Below, one piece after another: positions 1 to 9,694 of a DNA stretch of 64,000 bases. The notes under the pieces were generated by a model. That model was not told the origin of the DNA and searched no databases. It was given only the letters and a program-made list of their open reading frames with translations. The translations under genes and the position numbers were made by a program. Source of the DNA: Chitinophagales bacterium (lineage in GTDB: Bacteria > Bacteroidota > Bacteroidia > Chitinophagales > UBA2359); the NCBI GenBank assembly GCA_041392475.1, contig JAWKLZ010000001.1, positions 1,922,001-1,986,000 of the forward strand. Direction: 5' to 3'. Position 1 is the first letter of the stretch; each line of letters begins with the position of its first letter.

Positions 1-580
1 CAATTAGGGTTGCCATTCCACCTATGGAAGCGCTGTAAGCTATTCCCAACATAAGGGCTTTGCCAAATATCAAGTTTTCGTTTTCGTTGGTATTGGGATT
101 GTCTCTCAATTGGGCAACAATTGCCATACCGATTGGCAACATCATCACGGAAGTCGCTGTATTGGAAATCCACATTGATAGAAATGCAGTGGCCACCATA
201 AAACCCAAAATGATACTTTTGATGTTGGTTCCAATAAAGTTGATGATATTGAGGGCGATGCGTTTGTGTAAATTCCAGCGTTCAATAGCAATAGCCAAAA
301 TAAAACCTCCTATGTATAAAAAGACGTATTTGTGTCCGAAGGAGGCAGTTGTATCACTTAGACTCAGACCACCTGTGAGTGGAAACAAAATGATAGGCAA
401 AAGTGAGGTAACAGCAATGGGTATGGCTTCGGTAATCCACCAAACTGCTATCCACAAAGTGGAGGCAAGAATGGCGTTTGCTTCTTTACTCATTCCTTCG
501 GGATGGAAGAATTGAAGGGTTAATAGAAAGAGTGTTGGCCCAAGTAGTAAGCCTATTTTTTTGGAGTCTATGCTTTCCAT
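1..580 (-). CDS. DASS-family (SLC13-like) anion transporter, partial
   Basis: The reverse strand opens with ATG at 580-578 and reads without a stop to the window edge, so only about 193 N-terminal residues are visible. The protein begins MESIDSKKIG, has several hydrophobic segments and contains SNTATSVMMLPI, which matches the SNT signature that binds Na+ and substrate carboxylate in divalent anion:Na+ symporters. The expected role is uptake of dicarboxylates or sulfate across the inner membrane; the substrate cannot be told from this fragment. An unbroken forward-strand frame over the same stretch has no family resemblance and is a shadow. Confidence 0.8.
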   Translation of the reverse strand, partial: MESIDSKKIGLLLGPTLFLLTLQFFHPEGMSKEANAILASTLWIAVWWITEAIPIAVTSLLPIILFPLTGGLSLSDTTASFGHKYVFLYIGGFILAIAIERWNLHKRIALNIINFIGTNIKSIILGFMVATAFLSMWISNTATSVMMLPIGMAIVAQLRDNPNTNENENLIFGKALMLGIAYSASIGGMATLI

Positions 581-714
581 ATTTTTAGATTTTCAATTGA
601 CAAAAGATTTTTTACAAAAAATCGGTACATAGATTGTTTAATCCATGTACCGATTATGCAGTATATCTTATTTTTGAAGTTAAGATACATTTTCTATTTC
701 ATTTTGTTAGAACA

Positions 715-2631
715 TTACACCTTTCTAGCCTTTTTGTCTTTCTTTCCTTTTCGTTTCCATTCACTTTTAATACTGCTTCCGCCTCCATTTCTACTGCTTC
801 CTCTGCTCGTTGTATCCTTTGTCTTTTTTCGTTTTTTCCCTTTCCAAGCATTGTCTCTTGGACCTTCATCCATGCCAAAATTACTTTGTTTATTGGTAAC
901 AGTGGGTTCTACAACCAAGTCATCATTACCGTGGGTTTTTCCTTGCATTCCCAACAATAATTCTTGCTCATACTTAGCGTCCAATTCAAAAAAGGAAAAG
1001 TTGCGGAGGATTTCTATCTTGCCAATTTCGGCATCTGTTCTACCGATAGAATCATTGATTAACTCAATTAGATTCAACGGAGTAAGATGGTTTTTCTTGC
1101 CGACATTGAGGTAAAAACGCTTCATAGAAATAGATCCAGAATCTGAAAACTCACCAGAACGTGACGTTCTTTCTGACCTTTCCGTTCTTTCTGACCTTGG
1201 CTTTCTTTCAGGTCTATCGGATCTTTCTGACCGTGGTGTTCTTTCTGCTAATTCGGCTTTCGAAGTCCTTGTTTTTTTCTCCCTATCTCTATTTCTGTCT
1301 TTGGAATAAATGTTGATGTCGTAAGAACCTTTGTAGTAGTCGAAAAGGCGATTGAGTTCGATGGACAAAAATTTCTGTATCAATTCTTCTCGACTCAGAC
1401 TTTCGAATCGTTCGTAAATCATTTCCAAGTGTGGTGTAATCGAAGATTCATTGACCTCAGTGTTTTCCACTTTACTCATATAAGCAGAAAGTTGCTCCTT
1501 GTTGATGTCTTCAACCGTTGGAATCATTTTGCGCTCAATCTTCTTGCTAAGTTTTCTTTCGAGCTGCGAAATTTTACCTCTTTCCTTTGAGTTGATGAGC
1601 GCAATGGCAATACCACTTTTTCCTGCTCTACCTGTTCGACCGCTTCGGTGAATGTAGGTTTCCATATTGTCAGGTAGGTGGTAGTTGATTACGTGTGTGA
1701 GGTCATCTACATCCAATCCACGTGCCGCCACATCTGTTGCAACCAACAATTGCAGTGTTCCTTTTCTGAAACGTTTCATCACATAATCTCTTTGTGATTG
1801 TGATAAATCACCGTGCAAGGCTTCTGCATTATAGCCATCTTGACTCAATTTGTCGGCAATTTCTTGGGTATCTCTTCTTGTTCTGCAAAAAATAATACCG
1901 TAAATGTCGGAGCTTAAATCAACGATTCTTTTGAGTGCTTCAAATTTGTTTTTGGAGTGAACCATGTAGTAGTGATGGTCTAAATTTGCAGCACCTTCAT
2001 TGGTCGTACCCATTTGAATTTCATGCGGTTGATGCATGAAATTTTTCACCATCGAATTAATGCCGCTTTGTTTGGTTGCCGAAAAAAGCAAGATTTGTTT
2101 TTCTTCAGGTGTCTCGGCCAAAATCGCATCCAATTCATCTTTGAAGCCCATACTCAACATTTCATCTGCTTCGTCCAAAATCAACCATCCGATGTTTTGA
2201 ATGTGTAGTTTTTTGCGGCGAATCAAATCCAATGTACGCCCTGGCGTTCCTACCACTATCTGAACACCTGCCTTCAATCCTCTCAATTGTATGTCTATTC
2301 TTTCCCCACCATATACTGCCATTACGCTTACATCGGGTAGGTATTTGATAAATGTTTGGAGGTCTTTGGAAATTTGAAGGCACAATTCACGAGTAGGACA
2401 CAATACCAATGCCTGTGTCTTACGAGAGGAATCGTCTATTTTGTGAATTACAGGTAGCCCAAATGCAGCCGTTTTTCCAGTACCTGTTTGGGCAAACGCT
2501 AACAGGTCGTTGTCAGAAGATAAAATATAGGGGATTGCTTCTTCTTGTATAGGCGTGGGCGTTTCAAAACCCAAATCAGAGACCGCCTTTATTATTTCCG
2601 ATTTCAAGCCCAGTTCTTCAAAAGTCATCAT
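715..2631 (-). CDS. deaD: DEAD-box ATP-dependent RNA helicase (DeaD/CsdA-like)
   Basis: A 638-residue protein with the full DEAD-box set: Q motif near residues 3-31, motif I AQTGTGKT (47-54), PTREL, TPGR, motif II DEAD (153-156), SAT (184-186), ATDVAARGLDV and HRSGRTGRAG. After the two RecA-like domains comes a very charged linker rich in Arg, Ser and Glu (ERSDRPERKPRSER), then a segment (FYLNVGKK...LTPLNLIELI) like the DbpA-type RNA-binding domain, then a Lys/Arg/Gly tail. The expected role is unwinding of structured RNA in ribosome assembly, mRNA decay or cold growth. The start MMTFEELGL fits the Q motif. It is transcribed away from the CHAT gene across a 320-base gap. Confidence 0.93.
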   Translation of the reverse strand: MMTFEELGLKSEIIKAVSDLGFETPTPIQEEAIPYILSSDNDLLAFAQTGTGKTAAFGLPVIHKIDDSSRKTQALVLCPTRELCLQISKDLQTFIKYLPDVSVMAVYGGERIDIQLRGLKAGVQIVVGTPGRTLDLIRRKKLHIQNIGWLILDEADEMLSMGFKDELDAILAETPEEKQILLFSATKQSGINSMVKNFMHQPHEIQMGTTNEGAANLDHHYYMVHSKNKFEALKRIVDLSSDIYGIIFCRTRRDTQEIADKLSQDGYNAEALHGDLSQSQRDYVMKRFRKGTLQLLVATDVAARGLDVDDLTHVINYHLPDNMETYIHRSGRTGRAGKSGIAIALINSKERGKISQLERKLSKKIERKMIPTVEDINKEQLSAYMSKVENTEVNESSITPHLEMIYERFESLSREELIQKFLSIELNRLFDYYKGSYDINIYSKDRNRDREKKTRTSKAELAERTPRSERSDRPERKPRSERTERSERTSRSGEFSDSGSISMKRFYLNVGKKNHLTPLNLIELINDSIGRTDAEIGKIEILRNFSFFELDAKYEQELLLGMQGKTHGNDDLVVEPTVTNKQSNFGMDEGPRDNAWKGKKRKKTKDTTSRGSSRNGGGSSIKSEWKRKGKKDKKARKV

Positions 2632-2951
2632 GCAATAAAAATTAATAAACGTTAATTGTAAATTCTGAATTATGATGACCGCAAAGCCTGCTTGATTGTT
2701 TTTTTTGAAGACGAATCTCTAAACTTGCCAATACCAAATCATTATAACCCAAATGGACATTTTTTCTATTTGTCCTATTCTTTAAGATGGCAAAGGTACG
2801 GAAAAAAGAGAAACTATTGTTTTTTTCTACATGCCTACGATTGAGTTGGTTGTTATGTTAGTTGTTTTTTGCTAAACCCATCCACTGGAGTTTGGCAGAA
2901 TTGCAGAAAAAGCGTATCATTGAACATTCATTACAAAACAAACCCCATTCT

Positions 2952-3899
2952 ATGTGTAGCACTTACCAAGATGTACGAAATTTATTGGCCAAAGGGAAAT
3001 TGAATAAAGCCATTGAATGTGCTTTGGCTATTGCCGAACAAACACAAGAAAATAGACATACTCAAAATCTCATTTCTATCTCTGCTCGAAACCATAGAAA
3101 TGAAGATAGCCACAATAAGGGGATTTTGGGTCAAAATGACTACAATATAGAGTCGGCTCGCATCACCTTTTCACTGCAATCTGAGTTGGACGAAATGGAA
3201 GAGGATTATCCCAATTTGCATCTTTCTTCTTACGAAGACGCTATCAAGAATCGAAGTGAGGTGACAGGGAATGACAACATTGTGATACAAGACATAGGCA
3301 GCAGTCAAATCAACTTTGGTAAAAAAGATGAAAAAATCAAACAAAAAATCCTTTTTCTTGCTGCCAATCCCAGCAATCAAGCGAGCTTACAGACTGATAA
3401 GGAGTACCGCATCATCAGTGAGCGCATGAGACGAAACGAGCACTATGAACTTTTGCATCCTCAATTTGCGCTTACCATCGAAAATTTGGTCATTGCGATG
3501 AACCAAAAACCTCATATAGTGCATTTTGCAGGACATGGCGAACAATCGGGTATCATCATCACCAACGACCAAAACAATCCACAACTCATGCCGACTAGAG
3601 CTCTTAGCCGTTTGTTTCGACAGCACAAAGAGGGCATCCAAATGATTTTGTTGAATGCCTGTTATTCTGAATCTCAAGCAAAAGTTTTGTCAGAATTGGG
3701 CATGTATGTCATTGGCATGAGCAAGGCAGCTGAGGACGATGCGGCTTTGGACTTTGCATCGGGTGTGTATATTGGTTTGAGTGAAGGGAAAGATGTTGAA
3801 ACGGCTTATGATGATGCGATGATCATTATTGAAGTCAAACATCCTCAATTTGCGGATTTACCGAAAGTTTGGAAAGACGGAGTTTTGTTGGATATTTGA
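2952..3899 (+). CDS. CHAT-domain (caspase-like) protein with N-terminal effector-associated-like segment
   Basis: I chose the ATG at 2952 (MCSTYQDVRNLL, 315 aa) over a TTG 90 bases upstream, because the first recognisable domain begins here. Residues 1-30 (VRNLLAKGKLNKAIECAL) look like the small helical adaptor (effector-associated) domains found in bacterial conflict and NLR-like systems. A VIQDIGSSQINF stretch near 110 resembles a linker seen in such proteins. The C-terminal half starts KILFLAANP and has HFAGHG (His near 195) and LLNACYS (Cys near 237), the His-Cys dyad of CHAT peptidases. It probably cleaves a partner when the adaptor is engaged. No partner gene is adjacent, so any sensor would be encoded elsewhere. 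Confidence 0.8.
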   Translation: MCSTYQDVRNLLAKGKLNKAIECALAIAEQTQENRHTQNLISISARNHRNEDSHNKGILGQNDYNIESARITFSLQSELDEMEEDYPNLHLSSYEDAIKNRSEVTGNDNIVIQDIGSSQINFGKKDEKIKQKILFLAANPSNQASLQTDKEYRIISERMRRNEHYELLHPQFALTIENLVIAMNQKPHIVHFAGHGEQSGIIITNDQNNPQLMPTRALSRLFRQHKEGIQMILLNACYSESQAKVLSELGMYVIGMSKAAEDDAALDFASGVYIGLSEGKDVETAYDDAMIIIEVKHPQFADLPKVWKDGVLLDI

Positions 3900-3902
3900 G
3901 TT

Positions 3903-4697
3903 TCAAGTCGTCTTCACACTCCTCATCATCTTAAACAACAAACTGGGTGCAAATCGCCTCAAATACGCCGCCATTTTCTCTTTTCCACCTGCAATCAACA
4001 ATTCTGAATCATTTGATTTTATGGATTTTACAATCATTGCAGCACATTTTTCTACTGCAATACCATTCGCAATGGCTTTATCCGTTACGCCATGTTTTTT
4101 GCCATCTCCCTCCAAAGCATTTTTTGAAATATTGGTTTGAACAGAACCAGGCGTGATCACCAAAACTTGAATGTTATCTCCATGAACTTCGGCTCGCAAA
4201 CTATCCATAAATCCAATAACCGCATGTTTTGCAGCACAATAAGCACTTCGCATCGGAGTTCCTAATTTCCCTGCAATGCTGCTAAGCGTGACAATATGCC
4301 CACTTTTTCGCTGTAAGAAATGGGGTAAAAGGGCTTTGGTCAAGGTGATAACCGAAAAATAATCCAGTTCCATGATTTTTCGATCCACCTCCAAACGGGT
4401 GTCTTTCACCAAAGAACGCTGCGAAATACCTGCATTATTAATCAAGATGTCAATGGAATTCACTTTTTGCAGCACTTCTTCAACGGCTGCTCCAATTTTG
4501 TCCGTTTCCAACAAATCCATCGGCCATATAAGGTGTCCTTCGCCTTTCAATTCTGCCTGAACTTCCTGCAACTTTGCTACATTCCGAGCAGTCAAAATGA
4601 TGCTTGCTCCTTCCTCAGCTAATTGAAGGGCTAAAGCTTTCCCTATTCCTTCGGAAGCTCCTGTAATCCAGATGGTTTTCTCTTTGAAGTATTGCAT
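3903..4697 (-). CDS. SDR-family NAD(P)-dependent oxidoreductase
   Basis: 264 residues with the classical short-chain dehydrogenase layout: cofactor motif TGASEGIG near residue 12, NNAG near 88, catalytic Ser in LSSIAG and the YCAAK Tyr-Lys pair near 155-160. The overall pattern resembles the DHRS7-like branch of SDRs. The substrate is not predictable. It ends three bases from the convergent CHAT gene, so the two probably share a termination region. Confidence 0.88.
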   Translation of the reverse strand: MQYFKEKTIWITGASEGIGKALALQLAEEGASIILTARNVAKLQEVQAELKGEGHLIWPMDLLETDKIGAAVEEVLQKVNSIDILINNAGISQRSLVKDTRLEVDRKIMELDYFSVITLTKALLPHFLQRKSGHIVTLSSIAGKLGTPMRSAYCAAKHAVIGFMDSLRAEVHGDNIQVLVITPGSVQTNISKNALEGDGKKHGVTDKAIANGIAVEKCAAMIVKSIKSNDSELLIAGGKEKMAAYLRRFAPSLLFKMMRSVKTT

Positions 4698-4748
4698 GGG
4701 TTATTATTGAAGTAAAAAATAGAAAACAAAGCTACCAAAAAAGCATTT

Positions 4749-5888
4749 TCAAAACCGCATTTCTTTCACCACTCTTTCCAAACTCTCCAAATTGTGAAAA
4801 GGCAACAAAAGGTCAATATAAGGCATAGCGGCTTTCATACCAACAACTTCGGGAGTCCAATCCGAACTACCTGCCAATGGATTGAGCCACAATACCTTTA
4901 GTGCCTTGCGATGCAAAAAACGCATATTTTCGCTGACCAATTCAGAATCACCTGTATCCCATCCATCGCTGAGAATGATGACCAAAGTTTTGGAATCGAG
5001 CATTTTGTGGGAAAACTCCTGATTGAATTGCTGCAAAGATGCACCAATTTTGGTACCCCCCGACCAAGTATCTACTTTTTGGATTACATCTTTGACCGAT
5101 TTTTGCAAAGATTGCTGGGTCAATTCTTTGGAAATAGGATACAATTTTGTGCTGAATGCAAAGGTCTGAACTTTGGGGAAAAGCTTCTGGAAGGCAAACA
5201 TGAACTGTATAAAAAATTGACTGTACAGTGCCATCGAACGACTGACATCACACAAAACAACTACCTTCAGTTCATTTTTTTTCTTTTTGCGATACGCAAT
5301 GTTCACTATTTCTGCTTGCCGTACAATGTTTTGGCGGATGGTTTTTTTGAGGTCAATTTGTTCCTTTTGATGGGTTGTTTGGAAGCGGCGGCTTCTGCGA
5401 TTGGCGATTTTGTCGACCAGCTTTTTCACCCATTTGAAGACTTCTTTCAATTCATCTTCGTCAAAATCTGGGAACTCTCCTCCTCCTTTTGCTTCCACAT
5501 TGGAGTAACTTGCTACCTCCTCTTCTTCCTCGTTTCGATTGCCGTTCAGCCAATTTTTCAAGGCTTGAAAACTGATTTTCTGCTGGTTAGAAGGTTTTGG
5601 CTTTTCCTTTTCCTCTAATACTTCCTTTATTTTGCTGTCCACTGCTCTATCCAATTCTCGCCAATATTGATGGTACAATTTGGGAAATTTCTGCAATTGC
5701 AGGGGAGTGCGGCAAAGAGCAGTTTGAAGGCACAATTGCAGTTGTTCGGGTGACTCGTAGGGTTGTATGATTTCCATGGCTTGCAGGGCATCTTTTTCTT
5801 CTGCAATGCCGATATTGAAGCCGTTTTTGCGTAGAAAACGACAGAAGGCTACAATGTTGGCGGAGAGTTGGGTTTGGCGGTTGGTCAT
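4749..5888 (-). CDS. CoxE-like von Willebrand factor A domain protein
   Basis: 379 residues. The C-terminal half is a vWA domain with MIDAS motif DVSRS (DxSxS), a central GGT (TWSGGTKIG) and LVIILSDGWDTGD. The N-terminal half is charged and helical with an acidic insert (EEEEEVASY). CoxE-type proteins usually work with a MoxR-type AAA+ ATPase in metal-cofactor or protein maturation; no MoxR gene lies next to this one. Separated by 51 bases from the SDR downstream, so cotranscription is possible. Confidence 0.82.
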   Translation of the reverse strand: MTNRQTQLSANIVAFCRFLRKNGFNIGIAEEKDALQAMEIIQPYESPEQLQLCLQTALCRTPLQLQKFPKLYHQYWRELDRAVDSKIKEVLEEKEKPKPSNQQKISFQALKNWLNGNRNEEEEEVASYSNVEAKGGGEFPDFDEDELKEVFKWVKKLVDKIANRRSRRFQTTHQKEQIDLKKTIRQNIVRQAEIVNIAYRKKKKNELKVVVLCDVSRSMALYSQFFIQFMFAFQKLFPKVQTFAFSTKLYPISKELTQQSLQKSVKDVIQKVDTWSGGTKIGASLQQFNQEFSHKMLDSKTLVIILSDGWDTGDSELVSENMRFLHRKALKVLWLNPLAGSSDWTPEVVGMKAAMPYIDLLLPFHNLESLERVVKEMRF

Positions 5889-5901
5889 TATTTTTACAAA
5901 T

Positions 5902-8361
5902 TTATCTTACTGAAACACTGGTTTTTCCTGTCTTCAATCCTTTTGCAGTAGCTTCAATCGTCACCTCTCCTTTGGTAAATTCTGAACCTACAATCAACAT
6001 CGCTTTGCCATAAAATAAATTCACCATATTGGATTTGAAGGGAGTAAAAGATTGAGGATTGCCATTGCCGACTCCTGCAATTTTGGCGTTTCCCTTGAGT
6101 TGAATGGTGATTTCATGATTGGCTAAAGGACAAACATTTCCTTCTTTATCAATGGCTTCAATCAATACGTAAGACAAATCTTTGCCATCTGCCTGAATGG
6201 TTTTGCGGTCTGGAGTCAGTTTGATTTGGTAGGGTTCTTTTGCAGTTTTTAAACTTTGTTCACCGATTTTTGCACCTTCTTTGTAGGCAACTGCTTTGAG
6301 TTCGCCCTCTTCATAAATGACTTCTTTCCACATCAATCTAAAGCGTTCGGTTGAATTTTCGGATTTTGGATTTTTGCATTTTTTGCCGAGCGATTTGCCG
6401 TTCAAAAACAGTTCGGCACATTCGCCGTTGGTGTACACAAATACAGGAACTTCCTTGCCGATTCGATCTTTCCAGTTCCAATGTGGTAGAATGTGAATGG
6501 TGGTTTCGTCTGGTTTCCAATAACTTTTGTAGAGGTAAAAACGATCTTTGGGAATTCCACACAAGTCGACTACACCAAAATAGGAACTTCTAGAAGCTTC
6601 TTTGTCGGTCATTCCGTTTTCCTTTGTCCAATCGTTGTTGTAGGGAGTCGGTTCGCCCAAATAGTCAAAACCCGTCCAAATAAATTCTCCTGCAATGTAG
6701 GGTTCTTCTTGCTGCCACATGAAATCATCGTCCGCCAATTCTGCCCAATAAGGAGCGTTCATATCGTAGGAGCTTACCTGCAGAGATGTGGTAAAGGCGG
6801 TTTTATCTTCGGGCAGAGGCAATTCATAAAAACCTCTCGTACTGAGCGTTGAAGCTGATTCACTGATAATTACCGCTTTGTTCGGCTCTAATTGACGGGC
6901 CAAACGATACCTGCGTCCATAGTTCCAACTGTGCACATCGTAGAAATCAAAATGCCGCAATTTGGCACTTTCGTAGCTATCACAAACCAAAGTGTTGGGG
7001 CGAGTCGGATCGTATTTCTCCAAATAGTTGATCATGGTCTTCAATCGGTGAAAACCATTGTCTTTGTTCCACTGTACATCTCCAATCTCATTGCCCACAC
7101 TCCACAAAAATATGGAAGGATGGTTTCTGTCTCTCACCACAAAATTCCGGATATTTCGATGGGCAAAATTATCAAAATCGGTGGTATCCACTATATCTGC
7201 TTTGCCATCGTACTTATCAAATACTTCGTTGAAGACCAACATTCCCACTTCATCACATAAATCCAAAAGTTCGGGGGCAGCGACATTGTGACTCGTTCTG
7301 ATGGCATTGCAGCCCATGTCTTTCATGATTTGCAATTGTCTTTCCATTGCTCGCTTATTGAAGGCTGTACCCAATGGGCCGTGATCGTGGTGCATGTTGA
7401 CTCCCTTCAATTGCACTCGTTTGTCGTTCAATAAAAAACCGTTGTTGGCAGTGAATTCAATGGTTCGCACGCCAAAAGTTGAAGAATAATCGTCTATTTT
7501 TTTACCTTCTTTGTAAATCTCTGTTTCAACGGTGTATAAATGTGGATGTTCTATGTCCCATTTTCGGGGATTGGAGAGGGTGAAAGTGGTTTCTATTCTT
7601 TTGCTTTTTTGAGCTGAGAGCGTTGCAGCTAGTTCTTGTTCCGCTACTTGTTTTCTGTCAACAGTAAAAATTTTGTGTTTGATTCGTACCTCTTGTGCTG
7701 CATCCAAAGTATTGTTAAGTGTGGTCGCTATTTGGACATCTGCATAATGAGGCTTCACAATTGGCGTGGTGATATACGTTCCCCAAATCGCTACGTGAAT
7801 GGGCTGAACGGCAATCAATTGCACCTTTCGGTAAATGCCTGCTCCGGGATACCATCGGCTGTCGTGTTGTCGGGTATCTACATGAATGGCAAGCGTGTTC
7901 GTTCCTTCAAAATTGACAAAATCGGTGATGTCCAGATAGAAAGAATTGTAGCCATAATCCCATTTCCCCACCAATTTTCCATTCAAGTACACGCTAGGAA
8001 AAGCCATGATTCCATCCAACAAGAGGTACAAGATTTTGCCTTTGTCGCTGGGTGAAATATCCAAATTCCTCCGATACCACGCTTCTGCTTTCCACGGTAG
8101 TTTACCCGTATTGCCATCACCCTCTACTTCAAAACCTTCTTCTACCGCCCAATCGTGTGGCACACTAACTGTCGCCCAATCGGCATCATTGAAGTCGGTT
8201 TGGTGTGCCATTTCATTTGCGCCTTTGGCAAATTTCCACTCTGTTTGAAGCTCGGTAACGGCTCTCGTTTGAGCAAGGACGAATAGGGGGAAAAATAGGA
8301 TAAAAAGAAATTGTATGATTTTCAATATTTGGTAGTATTTAGTAAAGAATAAAAATAACAA
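5902..8361 (-). CDS. Glycoside hydrolase family 2 (beta-galactosidase/beta-glucuronidase type), exported
   Basis: An 819-residue enzyme. After a hydrophobic signal peptide ending near FVLAQ come the GH2 sugar-binding domain, an Ig-like domain and the TIM barrel. SVGNEIGD carries the acid/base Glu and VIISESAS the nucleophile Glu. The C-terminus holds two further beta-sandwich domains of the sort common in Bacteroidota GH2 enzymes (DUF4982-like and invasin-like). It should remove terminal beta-linked galactose or glucuronate from polysaccharide in the periplasm or at the cell surface. The true start may lie a few codons inside the reported frame, since the first ten residues are a poor signal N-region. 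No SusC/SusD pair is nearby. Confidence 0.88.
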   Translation of the reverse strand: MLFLFFTKYYQILKIIQFLFILFFPLFVLAQTRAVTELQTEWKFAKGANEMAHQTDFNDADWATVSVPHDWAVEEGFEVEGDGNTGKLPWKAEAWYRRNLDISPSDKGKILYLLLDGIMAFPSVYLNGKLVGKWDYGYNSFYLDITDFVNFEGTNTLAIHVDTRQHDSRWYPGAGIYRKVQLIAVQPIHVAIWGTYITTPIVKPHYADVQIATTLNNTLDAAQEVRIKHKIFTVDRKQVAEQELAATLSAQKSKRIETTFTLSNPRKWDIEHPHLYTVETEIYKEGKKIDDYSSTFGVRTIEFTANNGFLLNDKRVQLKGVNMHHDHGPLGTAFNKRAMERQLQIMKDMGCNAIRTSHNVAAPELLDLCDEVGMLVFNEVFDKYDGKADIVDTTDFDNFAHRNIRNFVVRDRNHPSIFLWSVGNEIGDVQWNKDNGFHRLKTMINYLEKYDPTRPNTLVCDSYESAKLRHFDFYDVHSWNYGRRYRLARQLEPNKAVIISESASTLSTRGFYELPLPEDKTAFTTSLQVSSYDMNAPYWAELADDDFMWQQEEPYIAGEFIWTGFDYLGEPTPYNNDWTKENGMTDKEASRSSYFGVVDLCGIPKDRFYLYKSYWKPDETTIHILPHWNWKDRIGKEVPVFVYTNGECAELFLNGKSLGKKCKNPKSENSTERFRLMWKEVIYEEGELKAVAYKEGAKIGEQSLKTAKEPYQIKLTPDRKTIQADGKDLSYVLIEAIDKEGNVCPLANHEITIQLKGNAKIAGVGNGNPQSFTPFKSNMVNLFYGKAMLIVGSEFTKGEVTIEATAKGLKTGKTSVSVR

Positions 8362-8399
8362 TTAAACTGGATAACCCAAGGCTTCTACCAAAATTCAAC

Positions 8400-9266
8400 T
8401 TAAAAACAAATTTCTATTCCCTGCAATTTCGTCTCCGAGTCTGGCAAAACCTCACAATTGTCCCAAAGCCCTGTCACCAAAGTTTTGGCGTATTCAGGTG
8501 TAAGGCTATAAAGTCCCATCAAACGGGCAGTTTCTTCGCAATTGTAGTCAAATGAATGGTGAGAAAAAGCAAGGCTTCTCTCCTTTTCCGCTTCCAAAAC
8601 CATGTACCAAACCCTCGTTGTGCCATCATTGGCAGGCATTCCGATTACTCCAGCATTTAGCCAATACTGCCCATTTCGGACATCGTGAAAAGGCAAGCCA
8701 CAATGCCCAGCCAAAACTATATCTACCTTTCCCTGCTCCAAATTTGCAGCCTTTACCTCCCAAGAGGTGGATTTAAACACAAACTCCGCAGTCTCCTGCA
8801 ATGATCCATGTACCACCAAACCTTGCAGCCCTGCTAATTCAAAGCTAATGAAATCAGGCAATTCCCACATCCAATCAATACATGCCTCACTCAATCGCCT
8901 TTTGGCAAAAGGATACCATTGCCCCGAAAATAAATTACAGCGACTCCCCTCATCAAAATTACATCCACAGTCCTCCTCTCCTTCTCGCAATTGAATCTCC
9001 ACATTTCCTGCAATGGTGTGAATTCCCCAATCCATCACTTTTTGTACACATTCTTCTGGCTGAGCGCAATATGCCACTACATCCCCTGTACAGATAATAT
9101 TTTGAGGCGCAATTTGCAGTTCCTCCGCAATCGCTATCATTCGCTCCAATGCCTGTAAATTGCTATACACTCCACCGAAAACCAAGGTTTTTCCTTTGAG
9201 TACTCCAATATCTTTGGTTGTTTTGATTCTATCCATCTCAATCCATCTGTTTTGTATTTTTGGCAA
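8400..9266 (-). CDS. Metallophosphoesterase-like protein with degenerate metal site
   Basis: 288 residues with the order of a calcineurin-type phosphoesterase of the YfcE/diadenosine-tetraphosphatase-like group. Where the family has GDIHGN this protein has GGVYSN, so the first Asp and His ligands are missing. It keeps CTGD (motif II), has GNVE in place of GNH(D/E), VHGS and AGHCG in place of GHTH. An insert has clustered cysteines (EEDCGCNFDEGSRCN). It may be catalytically dead, or may use a different metal arrangement. The initiation codon could also be the second Met (EMDRIKTTKD). Confidence 0.72.
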   Translation of the reverse strand: MPKIQNRWIEMDRIKTTKDIGVLKGKTLVFGGVYSNLQALERMIAIAEELQIAPQNIICTGDVVAYCAQPEECVQKVMDWGIHTIAGNVEIQLREGEEDCGCNFDEGSRCNLFSGQWYPFAKRRLSEACIDWMWELPDFISFELAGLQGLVVHGSLQETAEFVFKSTSWEVKAANLEQGKVDIVLAGHCGLPFHDVRNGQYWLNAGVIGMPANDGTTRVWYMVLEAEKERSLAFSHHSFDYNCEETARLMGLYSLTPEYAKTLVTGLWDNCEVLPDSETKLQGIEICF

Positions 9267-9570
9267 ATCATTTCTGGTTCACATCGGTAAATTAGTGAAT
9301 AAACCAAGACTTTTGATTTTCCTTTTTAAAATGATGTTGTACGAACTAAAAGTTCGGTCAACATTTCCCGAAAGGCATACAGGCTGTGGGTATGGCTGTT
9401 GTTGGGGTCTATTGGGGTGAGGGTTGGGAGTTGGGTTTGGGCGGAGGATGTCTCCAAAAATAAGCTACTGAGTCGTCCTAAAAAAATCTTACAGTGAAAA
9501 AATAGAGTGTAAAGGAGGTTTAAACAAAATGAAGTGTTGGGAAAAATGTTTAAACTATGTTTTAACCAAC
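9267..9570. other. Intergenic region without a supported gene
   Basis: Between the phosphoesterase gene and the tRNA-Pro terminator. I see no frame with recognisable content. A G/T-rich stretch near 9380-9450 (GGGTATGGCTG...) is not a clear structure. Confidence 0.5.
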
Positions 9571-9610
9571 AAAAAAAGCAGTTACGAAAATTTACCATAA
9601 CTGCTTGTTT
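9571..9610 (-). terminator. Terminator downstream of tRNA-Pro
   Basis: Inverted repeat AAGCAGTTA (9576-9584) and TAACTGCTT (9598-9606). On the minus strand it is followed by a T-run (A-run 9571-9577 on plus), 13 bases past the tRNA 3' end. Confidence 0.8.
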
Positions 9611-9618
9611 TTCAATTG

Positions 9619-9694
9619 TCGGGGTGACTGGATTCGAACCAGCGACCCCACGCCCCCCAGACGTGTACTCTAAACCGAGCTGAGCTACACCCCG
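9619..9694 (-). tRNA. tRNA-Pro(GGG)
   Basis: Read on the minus strand: acceptor CGGGGTG pairs with CACCCCG and the discriminator is A. The anticodon stem CACGT/GCGTG encloses loop CTGGGGG, giving anticodon GGG. The T-arm is CTGG TTCGAAT CCAG. CCA is not encoded. This is a normal chromosomal tRNA and a useful contrast to the array at 53.6-62.7 kb. Confidence 0.95.

Noticed and set aside
60..515. Forward open frame of 151 codons at the window start
   Set aside because: It is the antisense of the DASS transporter, whose SNTAT signature is on the reverse strand.
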